A stretch of 64,000 bases of DNA, taken from Symsagittifera roscoffensis. Its lineage: Eukaryota; Xenacoelomorpha; Acoela; Convolutidae. Position 1 is the stretch's first letter; the number at the start of each line of letters is the position of its first letter. Below are positions 54,079-64,000 of this stretch, piece by piece. Location: assembly GCF_963678635.1 (NCBI RefSeq), contig NW_026971315.1, positions 62,001 through 126,000 on the forward strand. The letters run 5' to 3'. The notes under the pieces are model-generated. The model made no database searches, had not been told where the DNA came from, and saw nothing but the letters and a program-made list of their open reading frames with translations. The translations under genes and the position numbers were made by a program.

Positions 54079-57000
54079 CTGAAATCAAATCAGTCTAACT
54101 CTTTTAAACCAATTTATATTGCTGTAACAATTGTCCCTGTTGTACATCGTAGTTATTTTTAGGCGCATGTTTGGCAACCGCTAAAAGCGAACATAGTGCT
54201 TTTAGTATCGAGAAACTGTAAGCACTCTTCGAGAAGCGATTTCATTGGTTCCTGGTAGAAACCCAGTAGTATATCCTAGCTGAAGCATATTGTATCAAGT
54301 AAAACAAATTTCAAGTGACACGCGACCCACCTCTAGACTGATAGATCCCGTCTTGTGTGGAAATTGTCTCTTCGAGTGCTCCACGTCCACCTGAAGCACA
54401 TTGTCATTCGACGGCGCCTTCTGCTGATGACTCATCAATTGGTGGCTCCCCTGCTGGGCATAGTACCCACCTCCTGAAATAATAGAAAAATTAGGAGTAA
54501 TTTTCACGGTTTATTGATAATGCAGAAAATCCTTTGACAGAAAGTTGCGTGGATTTTATTTTTTTTCGATCGCAAAAGATTTGCGCTATCATTTATTTAA
54601 GAATTATATTTTAAAAAAATTAGCGATTACAAAAATTTTTTTAAATGAAATCAGGTACGTTTTTGATAGCGCTTTACTTAGCTAAAAATGTCATTTTTCA
54701 TCTAAGTTGGCTCTTACTACTGAATGAAAGGAAGAAATCTCCACGAGCTTTATTTGACATCAATAATACCAGAAAAAATATATATATTATGGTTAAACGG
54801 ACGTTTATATGATGTTGCAAACGATCCTGTATATACATTCCTCAAAACCGGGAAGTCACCCATAAACGGTAATTAGTTCGTTTTTCCTAGCTCCAAATTT
54901 GAAATCGGAGAGAAATTTTGATTTTAATACCATTCTCATATTCAAGATTTGGAACAAAAACGGGTTAATCCCTCGTGGCGTAAAGGTACACTCTCAAAAA
55001 ACAACATCAACCAATCATAATCCAGTATTCAAAGATCTGTAAAAAGCCTGATAGTTAATTCTGAGTTTTGGAAAATGCTAAGTTTTTTGACTGGTTCGAA
55101 GTTTTCTGCCATTCGGTCCTTGTGCCATGATAATTTCCTCCGCTCGAACGAAATCTTGTTTTTATTTTAAATAAAAAACGTTAACGTTTACTATTGCCTT
55201 AAATAACCTTTCCTGTAGAAACCTTTCCAGGTGGGTGGGGGGGGGGTGTCGGATATGAGCGAAGTTCCCAACTGACCTGGTGTTGCATATGAACTTTGCT
55301 GTCCAGGGTAGTTGCTCTCCCTTCTCTGCTGCTGAAGGGCGGATGGAGACGATGAGTTGTTGTAGTTCTGCACATTGTACAGAAGGGAGTGGTCTACTGA
55401 ATGCTGTCGCAACAGCGAAGTTTTCCTGAAAAATAATTTCTTTAACTTCTTTAACTTAGGGAAAGTAATTTACAGGTATTTCTGTTCAACCCTGCTACTA
55501 CTGCATATTGGGTAACAGAACTACATGCTGGGTCTTTAAATTGGTCATTTCAAGGTGGTCTTTGTTCAAAGCAATAAATTATTTAGATTTAGAGTGGTGT
55601 ATTTTTCTCAGACATAATAGCTAGAAAACAAGTGTCGTATTCGCTACTTTTGTTCGTGAAGAGAAACATCGATTCGTACCATAAAAAAATTTTGTCGGTA
55701 AAATATCTACTCCCCATTTTACTAGAGAATACGCTTTAGTAAATTGGGAAGTACATTCCCCAAAACCGGGAAGTCACCCATAAATAGTAATTAGTTCGTT
55801 TTTCCTTGCTCCAAATTTGAAATCGTGCGAGTCTTTTTTATCCCAGACAGGTTTAATATTTTATACCATTTTACGTAACTGACATTACAAAAATACTGAT
55901 TTGAGTAAGTTTCTCCAGGAGCATGCAATGAAAATGCGGAAGATGTGTTTAAATATTAAAATACTCTATAATATCATGTCTATTTTTATGTTTTTGTGGC
56001 CTATTTTGTTATTATTTTTTTAAAATAGCCATTTGTTTTTTTTTGCCAGGAAACGACACTGGCGAACTGAAGTAATGCGTAAACGCAATCAAAATATCAA
56101 AAATTGATGGAAAAAAACCGTAGAAAAAACCGTAAAGTATATTTTTAAATTTTTTTTGGACTTATGCGCTGCGATAGTATCTATTTTGTATGAAAACCAA
56201 AAGATCTTAGAAATTATTAATCTTTTGTTCTGGTCAGCTATATGATATATTTGCGATGTCTATGATGATGATTCCATTTGCGATGTCTATGATGATGATT
56301 CCATTTGCGATGGTTATGATGATGGTTCCCATTACATAGGCAAAATCGGATAGAAATCTGCCTGCCTAATCCACAAATAAAGAAAAGTGAAAATGAACTC
56401 ACTCCATCGAATCTGTAGTTGCCTCAAGTTTGGACCCAGCTGAGAAGTTGTTCAGCCTCTGAAACAGACGTTGATTGAGTAGCTCGTCAGAGGTAAATAA
56501 ATGGACATAAGTTCATCAAAGTACCTTTTTGTCAGGTCAAAAAAGATTGATTGTAAATTGTCAACTTCTCGCAATCCGTAAAATTGTCAAATAGTCTCTA
56601 CTTCCTGGCACAAAAGGAAAATAGTGGTTGAAAAAAAAGAGTCCCTCGTTGGTTTATTTTGTTGTTTTTTATCGATATTGTTTTATATTGCGACTATTTG
56701 CTTATTATTTAGTCCTAAATCTCAGGTTCTTTTTTATTAGAAAGTGAGGCGAACAAATTAATTGGGAAATTGACCTTTCAGGGTAATATTGATTTAAGTC
56801 AAATAATGTGGGCTCATTTTTCAGCTTCAAAAGTCAATTACGTGAGTTGGTCTGCTTGCATAAATAAAAAGCAATCATTGTAATCCGCTTTTAGTACTTA
56901 CTATGGTAAATGTGGAATTAGTTTTTTTAATGATAAACTGGTTTAAGCTTGAAATTTATGCTGAGACGAATGTACTAAAAGTGTATATTTGATGTCATAA

Positions 57001-57889
57001 GACTTATTTCACCATTTTTGGCTTATGACTTGTTTGGCTTAGCAGCAAATTTTAGATGTCATAGTCGGTTACATTTTAACTACTATCTGTAGGTAGAAAA
57101 TGGAGGTCATAAAATGTGTTCTTTTTCTTTGAACTTGCCTACCTTAAATATAGTTCCTACATGCTATGAAACATGTTCCTTTTTTAATAAAGGCTAAAAA
57201 ATGATAAATACGGATAAACAATTTTGAGCAGACTTGTCATTTAGCCGACATAGCGACATAGAACAAAAAGTGCAATTTATTGCGAAAAGTTCTCTGAAGT
57301 TTGAAGTGATCAAAATTTTTAAGAAGGCCTTCAAGGCTCGACACTTATAGGAACGTGAAAAGATTTTTTTTCAAAAACAGACCCTATACCAATTGCAACA
57401 CAAAACCCTCCTTGAAAGGCTACCGAAACAATTATATAGTTGCTGGAGGATAATTACTTTGATCTAGTATTTTTAAACTAATCTTTGTTTTGAAACAATC
57501 TTTGTTTGAAACAATCTTGATTTGATTGTAAAATGTTAGTTTTATAACCATTTCAGTCAGAACTTTAAGGAAAATATAGTGTTCATGTAACTTCTTTTTG
57601 CCAGATATCTTTTTTCTACGAGTAGACGTTGCCCCTATAGTTGCTAGATATCAAGGGGGGAGGCTTAAGTAAAAGAGTAGGGGGCTGCTACCGATGAAGA
57701 GATCACACATATCTTAATGTTCTGATTTGAATGGCTTGATTAGTTTGTCTTAAGTTAATCAGTGTTACCTGTGTTGAGTCTAATTTACTGCTGCTACTCG
57801 TGTTGCCTTTTCCCTGTCCGAGTGCTTCGAATGCAATCGCCGCCTTTTTCTCTGCCTCTCGTTCCTTCTTCCGTTTTTGCAGCTTCGTA
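52774..57889 (-). CDS. 3' part of an unrecognised gene (last five exons)
   Basis: Five minus-strand exons connect with consistent GT-AG sites and phases: 57769-57889, 56403-56458, 55277-55425, 54331-54473 and 52774-54078 (stop at 52774-52776), about 590 residues. The first exon encodes a highly charged helix (KLQKRKKEREAEKKAAIAFE). The rest is Ser/Asn/Gln-rich with many basic-Ser sites (RRASLLSQSSRRRGS, SRRSSGN, SRRNSGS) that look like kinase targets. A short Cys pair (CVCQTC) lies in the last exon. No transmembrane segment or known domain is visible, so this is probably the disordered C-terminal tail of a larger protein. The first visible exon begins inside a codon and has no ATG, so upstream exons lie further right, possibly beyond the window. 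Confidence 0.7.
54331..54473 (-). CDS. Unrecognised gene, exon (fourth visible)
   Basis: Acceptor TTTCAG and donor GTGGGT. Encodes GGGYYAQQGSHQLMSHQQ to KTGSISLE. Confidence 0.7.
54474..55276. other. Intron of the minus-strand gene
   Basis: AT-rich. A segment at 54830-54910 (CAAAACCGGGAAGTCACCCA) recurs at 55760-55830, so a short dispersed repeat is present in both introns. Confidence 0.5.
55277..55425 (-). CDS. Unrecognised gene, exon (third visible)
   Basis: Acceptor TTTTTCAG and donor GTCAGT. Encodes KTSLLRQHSVDHSLLYNVQN to QQSSYATPG. Confidence 0.7.
55426..56402. other. Intron of the minus-strand gene
   Basis: AT-rich, with the repeat segment shared with 54830-54910 and a 27-bp tandem repeat at 56249-56329. 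Confidence 0.5.
56249..56329 (+). repeat. 27-bp tandem repeat, three units
   Basis: Units at 56249, 56276 and 56303 (ATTTGCGATGTCTATGATGA and the bases that follow). The third unit has a few changes. Confidence 0.9.
56403..56458 (-). CDS. Unrecognised gene, exon (second visible)
   Basis: 56 bp. Acceptor GTTTCAG and donor GTGAGT. Encodes RLNNFSAGSKLEATTDSM in phase with both neighbours. Confidence 0.65.
56459..57768. other. Intron of the minus-strand gene
   Basis: AT-rich. No coding frame or clear repeat boundary seen. Confidence 0.5.
57769..57889 (-). CDS. Unrecognised gene, first visible exon
   Basis: Acceptor TTTTGTCAG to the right of 57889; donor GTAACA after CAACACAG. Encodes a charged helix followed by GQGKGNTSSSSKLDSTQ. 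Confidence 0.7.
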
Positions 57890-58208
57890 CTGACAAAAAT
57901 CAAAACTCTGTTACGGCTTCATTAACAAGTACAAAGTAGTTCCAAGTATTGATCCAAATATCATAAATATTAGTTGAAACTTTGAATTGAAACGAATTCT
58001 AAAAGAAACGTTTCTTTTGAGGAAATAGCTGCTGATTAAAAAATCATCGAAAGAGGATGAACGCGTTTTCTTACACTTAATAAACCAATTCTTGAAAAAA
58101 AAACATTTTACCACTAGTTTCTCAATGTCATGAATGTTCTCACTACTTCACTGTTTTCTTTGAAGTGACATATAAGTTTCATTTAACTTTTCAGAGTTTC
58201 TCCTCAAA
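57890..58208. other. Region before the helicase gene
   Basis: 319 bp that would hold the helicase promoter and 5' UTR, within an inferred intron of the minus-strand gene. No TATA box can be asserted. Confidence 0.4.
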
Positions 58209-59025
58209 ATGGAAAATTTGATTGAAGATTTCGCAAACAAACAGCTTAGACTAATCGAGCTGGAGCGCAATTCTGAAATCGAGTCATACAATGAAGTTTT
58301 CCACTCAAACAGCTGCAAAGAACTCGAGCGGATGGGCTATGGACTATTCAATCTTGTTATTTCTGAACACTGTATTGGTATGTTTGGACGCCATATTGTA
58401 ACTCTTGCTAAGATACATCATGGTCCTTTGGGAAACCCGGCTTTAAAATCGGGCGATGTTGTCAAATTCAGTTCAGAAAATCAATTAAAAAGTACTTACC
58501 AGTCGGACGAAAACAAAAATAACAACACAAACAATTACGAATTCACTTCTGCAACGTCGGCAGGTGTAAACGCGACGATTACCAAAATCTCAGCGAATTT
58601 ATTAACCATAACTTGTGATACATTGCCAACTGCTGTAATGAATAGCTACTCTACTAACTTTTCCTCCATTAAGGATCTGTGTGTGACCAAAACGCCGTCA
58701 GATGTAACGTACAAAAGACTCAGCAAAGTTGGCAAGCGACTCGCTAACGGAATTTTGAAAGGCGGAGTCAACGTTGCAAGTTGGCCGCTTTTGTCTCAAC
58801 TGTTCAAACCAGCTGAGGAAGAAAACAGTGCCAATTGTGGATCGGAAACTGAGGGGAAATCAAATATAACTGGTTTGCAAATAGGTGATAGTGAATCTAT
58901 TTGTTCGTTCGATAGCAAAGATGTAAGTCTGGGATGGTTCAATTCTGATTTGAATGCTTCGCAGCAGAAATGTGTGGACTTCTGTTTGAAGCAAAAGCAT
59001 TTGGCCGTTATCCATGGGCCTCCGG
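58209..59025 (+). CDS. IGHMBP2: IGHMBP2 exon 1
   Basis: ATG at 58209, preceded by TCTCCTCAAA; donor GTAATT at 59026, phase 1, cutting inside the Gly codon of Walker A. Encodes the N-terminal and 1B barrel-type region with NASQQKCVDFCL. Confidence 0.94.
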
Positions 59026-62000
59026 GTAATTTAATTATTGTTCTCTCCTGTATTAACTTGATTTAAAACTAACTGCTGTTTTATTATAATGCAATTAAAT
59101 AGCAGATTTAACTGCGTTTTGTGCATTGACATTTTTTCAGTAACAACAGATCAAAATAAAAACTTCCTAGCAGACAGTTTATTTAAATATGATGGAAACA
59201 ATTTTTTTTTGTCGGCAATAAAAAAAATTGGGGCGAAAATTCATAACAGGCGACAATTCGTAATAGGTGACAATTCGTAACAGTAGATTACGCGGGAAAC
59301 ACTGATTCACGCACATTATTCCTCTCGTGCCAGATTTAGGAGCAGCGGCTTCTACTTGCAATACATTGTAACGAATTTTTGCTTGTTACAAATTGTCGCT
59401 GTTGCGAATTGTCGCCCTACCAAAATTTTATAATTTATTACAGGCTTTATTTAAGTCAATTATTTACATTGCGTTTCCGCATAGAGAATTTTGATCTGTT
59501 TGGAATTAAAAGCTTTTTAAAAGTACTAAAAATCATAGAATTTTGAATTCCATAGTTTTTTTCTTCAAAGTTTTTGACGGTGCCGATCGCATAATTACTA
59601 TAAGGGTATTGCAATCGGTTACTAGAATTTTCCCCGTAAATAACTTGTTCACAGAATGGTCAAAATTAAAAATGGTTAATTTAGACCCAGCTCATAAAAA
59701 TTCATATTTCTTTGTGCTTTCGGTGCACTTAGTCTGGAGGTAACGATTACGCCTGGGATGGCAAAGTTCTTGGGTTCGAATCTGACAAGACAGGAAATGT
59801 TCCGTTTCAAAACATCGTCGCTGATTATTTGTCTGCTTATGTTTTGTCTGCTTAGTTTCCACATCGCATAATTGTTTTTTTTTTGCTGTACGCAAATTAT
59901 CTTGTTGTTGCTTTTAGTGATGTGATTTTTTCTACTATTTGTAATTTTACTTACTTTGACTTCGTGTATATATTTTTTCTTTTAAAAGCTTTATTCTGCT
60001 CAAATGATTTCTACTTATTTTTTATTGGCTTAAAGACCTATTTTTGAGTAGTTTCGAGGGAAACATGTTATTATGCTCTTCTCTGGATTGCATAAATGCT
60101 AAAACTCTGAATAGAATTTGTAGTTTTTTATGACATCAATTTTTTTTTCGTTTTTTCTTGTTTTTTCTTTTTTGTTCCGCTTGATGGGTTGCGGCCTATA
60201 TAAAATCGTCTTAAGTGCCTCATATTTTATTGTTTTTTGGCAACTTGTTATGTGCGTGTGTGTTTTGATGGTGAGGGGGACTTAATAATTGAGAGGGTGA
60301 GGACTTAATGGTAAGGGGGTCATAATTTCTTGATTTTTTTCCGGCTTTTTAAATTTTTCTTTTTTTTTGGCTTCATAGGTTTCGTTCTATATTATCTGAA
60401 CTCATATTGTTGCAGTTGACAAGCAAATGAAGTTACCTCTGTTGGTATTTTATGGCGATTGTGACTTAATAATTCATTTTGATAGATCTAATTTTATCGA
60501 CATTTTTGATTTTTTTTCAACTTAGCAGCTTTCTTGTTTTGTATCGCAAGTGGTGCGATGCTCAGCTTCGCCTCTGTGCCCAACTAGTGTGCTTTTTGCA
60601 GCTAACTGATATAAGATTTAGACTCTGCTCGTAAAATACATTTCATTTGGACTGTTATTAGGAACTGGAAAAACAACGACTGTTGTTGAATTCATTCTAC
60701 AAGAGATCAAAAGAGGCAACCGAGTGCTAGCTTGTGCACCCTCTAATGTTGCTGTGGACAACTTAGTATCTCAGCTCTTTAAATTCAAAAAGGAATCTGC
60801 AATCAAAATGATCAGACTTGGTCACCCTGCGAGGGCTTCAGAGACCAGCAAAATGTTCACTGTGGATTCGAAGATTCTAGAAAGTGATTTCAGTGATGTC
60901 ATTCGTGACTTGAGGCAGGAGATCTTCAAAGCCAAACAAGAGGTCAGTTCAGGTCACTCGAAAGGAGACTCGAACCTGGCTTTCAGAGAAGCGTCCAAGA
61001 AACTACCCGGGCTGAAGAAAGATTTGAGAAAAATTGAGGAAAAATGTATCAAAGAGCTTCTTGAAAGCTCCAATGTTGTCCTTTCGACATGCTCATCTGC
61101 ACACGAAGACGGGACATTCAGACTGCTTGAGAAAAAGGAACGCGAACTATTGTTTGATGTTTGCGTAATTGATGAATGTGGTCAATCTATTGAATCGGAA
61201 AGCTGGATTCCGCTTTTGAACGCAAGCAAATTGGTAATAGCTGGAGATCACATGCAATTACCGCCCACAGTTATGTCCCAGGAAGCAGAAAAATGCGGAC
61301 TCTCTGTTTCACTGTTGGAGAGAATCGTTCATAATCACCCCACATTGGTGAAACTACTGGACATACAATACCGAATGAACGATATTATAATGAATTGGGC
61401 TTCGAAAGCTTTTTATGACGAAAAGCTGAAATTCGGAAATGAGGAAGTTGAAAATCGTAGTTTAGAAAATTATTTGAACATTTCCGACAGAGAAAAACTA
61501 GGCGAAAATGAGTTTCTGCTTAGCTGTGGGATGATGCTAATTGATACAAATGATTGCGAGATGTTTGAACTTGAATCAACTCACGAGGAAAGCAAAGGAA
61601 ACGAAGCGGAAGCTGATTTAGTCGCTTATCACGTGAAAACATTAATCAGACTGGGAATTCCACAGCGTGAAATTGCGGTTATTTCACCGTACAATCTCCA
61701 AATTGAGCTCATTAGATCAAGGATTTCACACCTGTACGCGAATATTGAAATCAGAAGTGTCGACGGGTTTCAAGGTCGTGAGAAAGAAGCAATTGTTTTA
61801 TCACTTGTGAGGAGCAATCCCAACTTTGAAATTGGGTTCTTGTCTGAATCTAGACGTTTGAATGTTGCAATTACTCGTGCTAAAAGGCACGTTTGTGTGA
61901 TATGTGATTCGAAAACGGTTAGCATTGATAATACTTTGAAAGGTCTGGTTCAGTATATTGAAACAAACGGCGTGGCTTTCACAGCCGGTGATTATCTGGA

Positions 62001-63180
62001 CAAAGAAGACATGGAATGGTCGTTTGTGAAACCAGAAAAATTACAAAAACTTCCAAAATTAAAAGTTTCCGAGAATTCTTCAAATAAAAGCACTAAGCCA
62101 AAATCAATTTTGAGAACCGATAAAAATGGTGATGTTTATTTCGACAAGAAAGCTCTACTAAGTGAAATTGAGCAGTTCGCTTCTAAGAAACAAAGAACGG
62201 AAATGAAGTTTCCCAAAAGCTTACCTGCCGCTGCTCGAGCTTTTGTTCACGAAGAGGCTGAAAAAATGGGACTGAAACACGAAAGTGTTGGAAGTGGATC
62301 TAATAGACGAATTGTTTTGTCTAAGATGTCAATTGTAGAGCAAAATCACACTGAATCCTTGCAAGAAAAAGAAATTGGTAATTTTGCTGCAGAAGAAATA
62401 AAATCTTATTCGGGTACAAGTGAAAATGTCAATGAATCAAATCTAATTGATGGTTCAAATAAACCAAATGACACTCTTAATCAAAATGAAATACAGACAA
62501 GTTCGGTTGAGAAGGAAAGTGAAAATAGCCATCAAAACAAACTTTCTGATGATAACGAGGTCAATGGACTTAAATCAGGCTGGATTTGTAGTTTAGAAAA
62601 TGAAATAGATGATTTAGAGTCGACCGAAAGACTCGAAGAGTCGACATTTCCTAGCTCCTCAATGATGAGCGTTGACCAGAGCGTAACTTTATGTTCAATG
62701 TGCTTCAAAAACATACCCAAACCGAATTTTGACACTCACGTTTTACATTGTGCTAAAGTTCAGAAATCGAAACAAGAAAAGAGTCAACCGAACAAAAAGT
62801 CAACAGGCAAGAAAACTTTCAAGGAAAAGACAAAATCAAAAATTGACGCACTTGAAGATGATGATTTTGATGAACTTTGCGACGCTTTCCAACAGTTAAA
62901 TAGCGTTTGCAATGAGACAAAGTGTAAAACGAGTATTGTGAACTTATCGTTTGTCTGTAATTATTGCGAGGCTAAATTTTGCTCGCAACATCGTTGTCCC
63001 GAGAACCACGGGTGTGATCGGGAGGATGTAAAGCGAAAAGCGAGGAAAAATATGAGAGATCCGCCGCCGCCGGTTCGGACAAGTCAGCAGCAGAACTCGG
63101 CTAGACTTCACGGGAAAATGAAAGACAAAATAGAGAATATGCGGAAAGATAGAAACTCAAACCGCGGTTCTCATAACTGA
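58209..63180 (+). CDS. IGHMBP2: IGHMBP2/SMUBP-2-type superfamily 1 helicase (complete, two exons)
   Basis: ATP-dependent 5'-3' RNA/DNA helicase of the Upf1-like SF1 group; the vertebrate protein is linked to translation and tRNA/rRNA processing. Exons 58209-59025 and 60662-63180 give 1111 residues (human about 993). The N-terminus starts ENLIEDFANKQLRLIELERN, typical of the family. Helicase motifs: Walker A GPPGTGKT (270-277, split by the intron), SNVAVDNL, DECGQ (~443), GDHMQLPPTV, LLDIQYRMN, VDGFQGREKEAIVLS and RRLNVAITRAKRH. An R3H domain lies at ~775-830 (PAAARAFVHEEAEKMGLKHE). A C2HC-type finger lies at ~950-970 (CSMCFKNIPKPNFDTHVLHC). An AN1-type finger ends the protein (~1038-1062, CNYCEAKFCSQHRC). 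The extra length is in the acidic Ser/Asn-rich stretch between R3H and C2HC. Confidence 0.95.
59225..59420. mobile_element. Short fold-back element with iterated arms
   Basis: Each arm carries three copies of a 16-18-bp unit like GGCGACAATTCGTAACA (left arm from 59228, right arm inverted up to ~59417). The arms would pair into a long hairpin. No ORF. Target duplication not identified. Confidence 0.6.
59727..59795 (+). repeat. tRNA-like SINE segment
   Basis: A-box-like CTGGAGGTAACGATTACG and perfect B-box GGGTTCGAATC about 35 bases apart. Similar to the segment at 34082-34150. No acceptor-stem pairing. Confidence 0.45.
59985..60560 (+). repeat. Dispersed repeat R3 copy
   Basis: Shares TTTATTCTGCTCAAATGATTTC with 38435-38460 and the GGTGAGGGGGACTTAATAA type segment with 6238-6260. 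Parts of the latter are duplicated near 60270-60320. Confidence 0.55.
60662..63180 (+). CDS. IGHMBP2: IGHMBP2 exon 2
   Basis: Acceptor TTATTAG at 60661; stop TGA at 63178-63180. Encodes TGKTTTVVEF onward: both RecA-like domains, R3H, C2HC and AN1 fingers. Confidence 0.95.
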
Positions 63181-63194
63181 AAGATTAAAATGTA

Positions 63195-63200
63195 AATAAA
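63195..63200 (+). terminator. Poly(A) signal of the helicase gene
   Basis: AATAAA 15 bases after the stop codon. It is close, but the only canonical signal near the end. Confidence 0.5.
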
Positions 63201-64000
63201 CGAAAAGATATATATTTGAACAAATTCAGAATTCATTTTTTGTAGATAGCGTTTTGACACAGGCAATCATCTGCTTATCAGACGGACAGACGTCTGCTTT
63301 TTATGCTTGTTAAATTTGTGAAATCTCAGCTCACAAAAATCTGTAAATAACTTACCAAAGATTTCTGATACATCATTTTTGGTTTTATTCTTGCTGCTAC
63401 CTCATAAAACCTCTGCTATTTCTTGTTTATGGAGAAAAGATAAATCTTGGGACAATTTCATCATCAGTGTCACTGATTTCATTTCGAGATTTATTGACTT
63501 TTGCATGACTCTTCTCAACTCTTCCGAAAAATCACGAGCCGTTAATTTGAATAAATGAAATCGCTTGGCGACCTAAAACGTCCTTCCCTGTTGGTACAAT
63601 TATAGAACATCAATTTTCGGCTGACCGACCTAACATTTTTCTAAAGATCTTTTTTGTCGTTTTTTCTTGTCGCTTTTTTTCTTGTCGAATTTCCAAAAAT
63701 CGCGTCTGATGCAAAAAAATGTTCAAAATAGGGTCTTTATAGTGATTTGGGAGAACTCGGTAAATCAATTTGGCCGATATAAAAAAAGGCGGCACAAAGA
63801 TTGCACCGCCCGCAAGAAAATCGTAGATGCGCCTCTGATTGGACGTCTTGCTAAGTTCAGTTTGTAGTTGCAAAGGTTACATATCAATTATTAGAAAACC
63901 TAGACAATAAGCATTTCAGTAATCAGACAAGATTGTATCTACAAGATGAAAAACATATTATACCTCTCGGGCAATTTTCAAAAGAAATAAATTTAATAGC
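63201..64000. other. Downstream spacer, no gene seen
   Basis: AT-rich. An 87-codon minus-strand frame at 63610-63873 has no recognised features and no splice context tying it to the minus-strand gene. Confidence 0.5.

Larger units (their letters stand above)
59026..60661 (+). other. IGHMBP2 intron 1, repeat-filled
   Basis: Contains the fold-back element at 59225-59420, a tRNA-like segment at 59727-59795 and R3 repeat at 59985-60560. No coding sequence is seen. Confidence 0.7.

Noticed and set aside
52774-57889. Minus-strand gene as a voltage-gated sodium channel linker or other ion-channel tail
   Set aside because: The charged helix and RR.S sites are suggestive, but no channel domain is visible and such low-complexity sequence is common. 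Left unnamed.
63610-63873. Upstream exon of the minus-strand gene
   Set aside because: No splice sites in suitable phase and no compositional match to the Ser/Asn/Gln-rich exons.

Overview
The window is nuclear DNA from an animal, most likely an invertebrate. It is AT-rich, its genes have GT-AG introns, and it carries complete genes for two conserved eukaryotic proteins plus many transposons. Phylum cannot be fixed from the sequence alone.

Region 1 (1-28.1 kb) is transposon territory. Its centre is one apparently intact LTR retrotransposon on the minus strand, 6273-28068 (21.8 kb). The two 922-bp LTRs differ at about five positions and all three long ORFs are open. In transcription order (right to left) it has: 5' LTR; a 3-kb untranslated leader with a 41-bp tandem repeat; ORF1, a 3200-residue Ty3/gypsy-type Gag-Pol that ends in a macro-domain-like (TARG1-like) module; ORF2, 954 residues with a coiled coil and an SGNH/GDSL-hydrolase domain; ORF3, 1091 residues of unknown function; a polypurine tract; and the 3' LTR. 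Four near-copies of the polypurine-tract motif lie inside ORF1. This element, here called A, is the best candidate for an undescribed system. To its left (1-5772) are an inverted fragment of a near-identical A copy, the 3' part of a diverged relative (element B) in plus orientation, and a pile-up of LTR fragments in which a solo B-type LTR is nested in an A-type LTR and is itself hit by a 5'-truncated LINE.

Region 2 (28.1-31.5 kb) is spacer made of dispersed repeats. Region 3 (31489-45395) is a complete 12-exon gene for the catalytic subunit of DNA polymerase alpha (1494 codons before the stop). Its introns carry repeat families R1 and R4 and a 368-bp transposon with terminal inverted repeats and a 9-bp target duplication.

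Region 4 (45.4-52.8 kb) is intergenic: a decayed LINE, tRNA-like SINE sequence, a copy of repeat R2 and short tandem repeats. Region 5 (52774-57889, minus strand) holds the last five exons of a gene I do not recognise, rich in Ser, Asn and Gln. Region 6 (58209-63180) is a two-exon gene for an IGHMBP2/SMUBP-2-type superfamily 1 helicase with R3H and AN1 domains; its intron splits the Walker A motif. Upstream exons of the minus-strand gene were not found in the window, so the helicase gene probably lies inside one of its introns.
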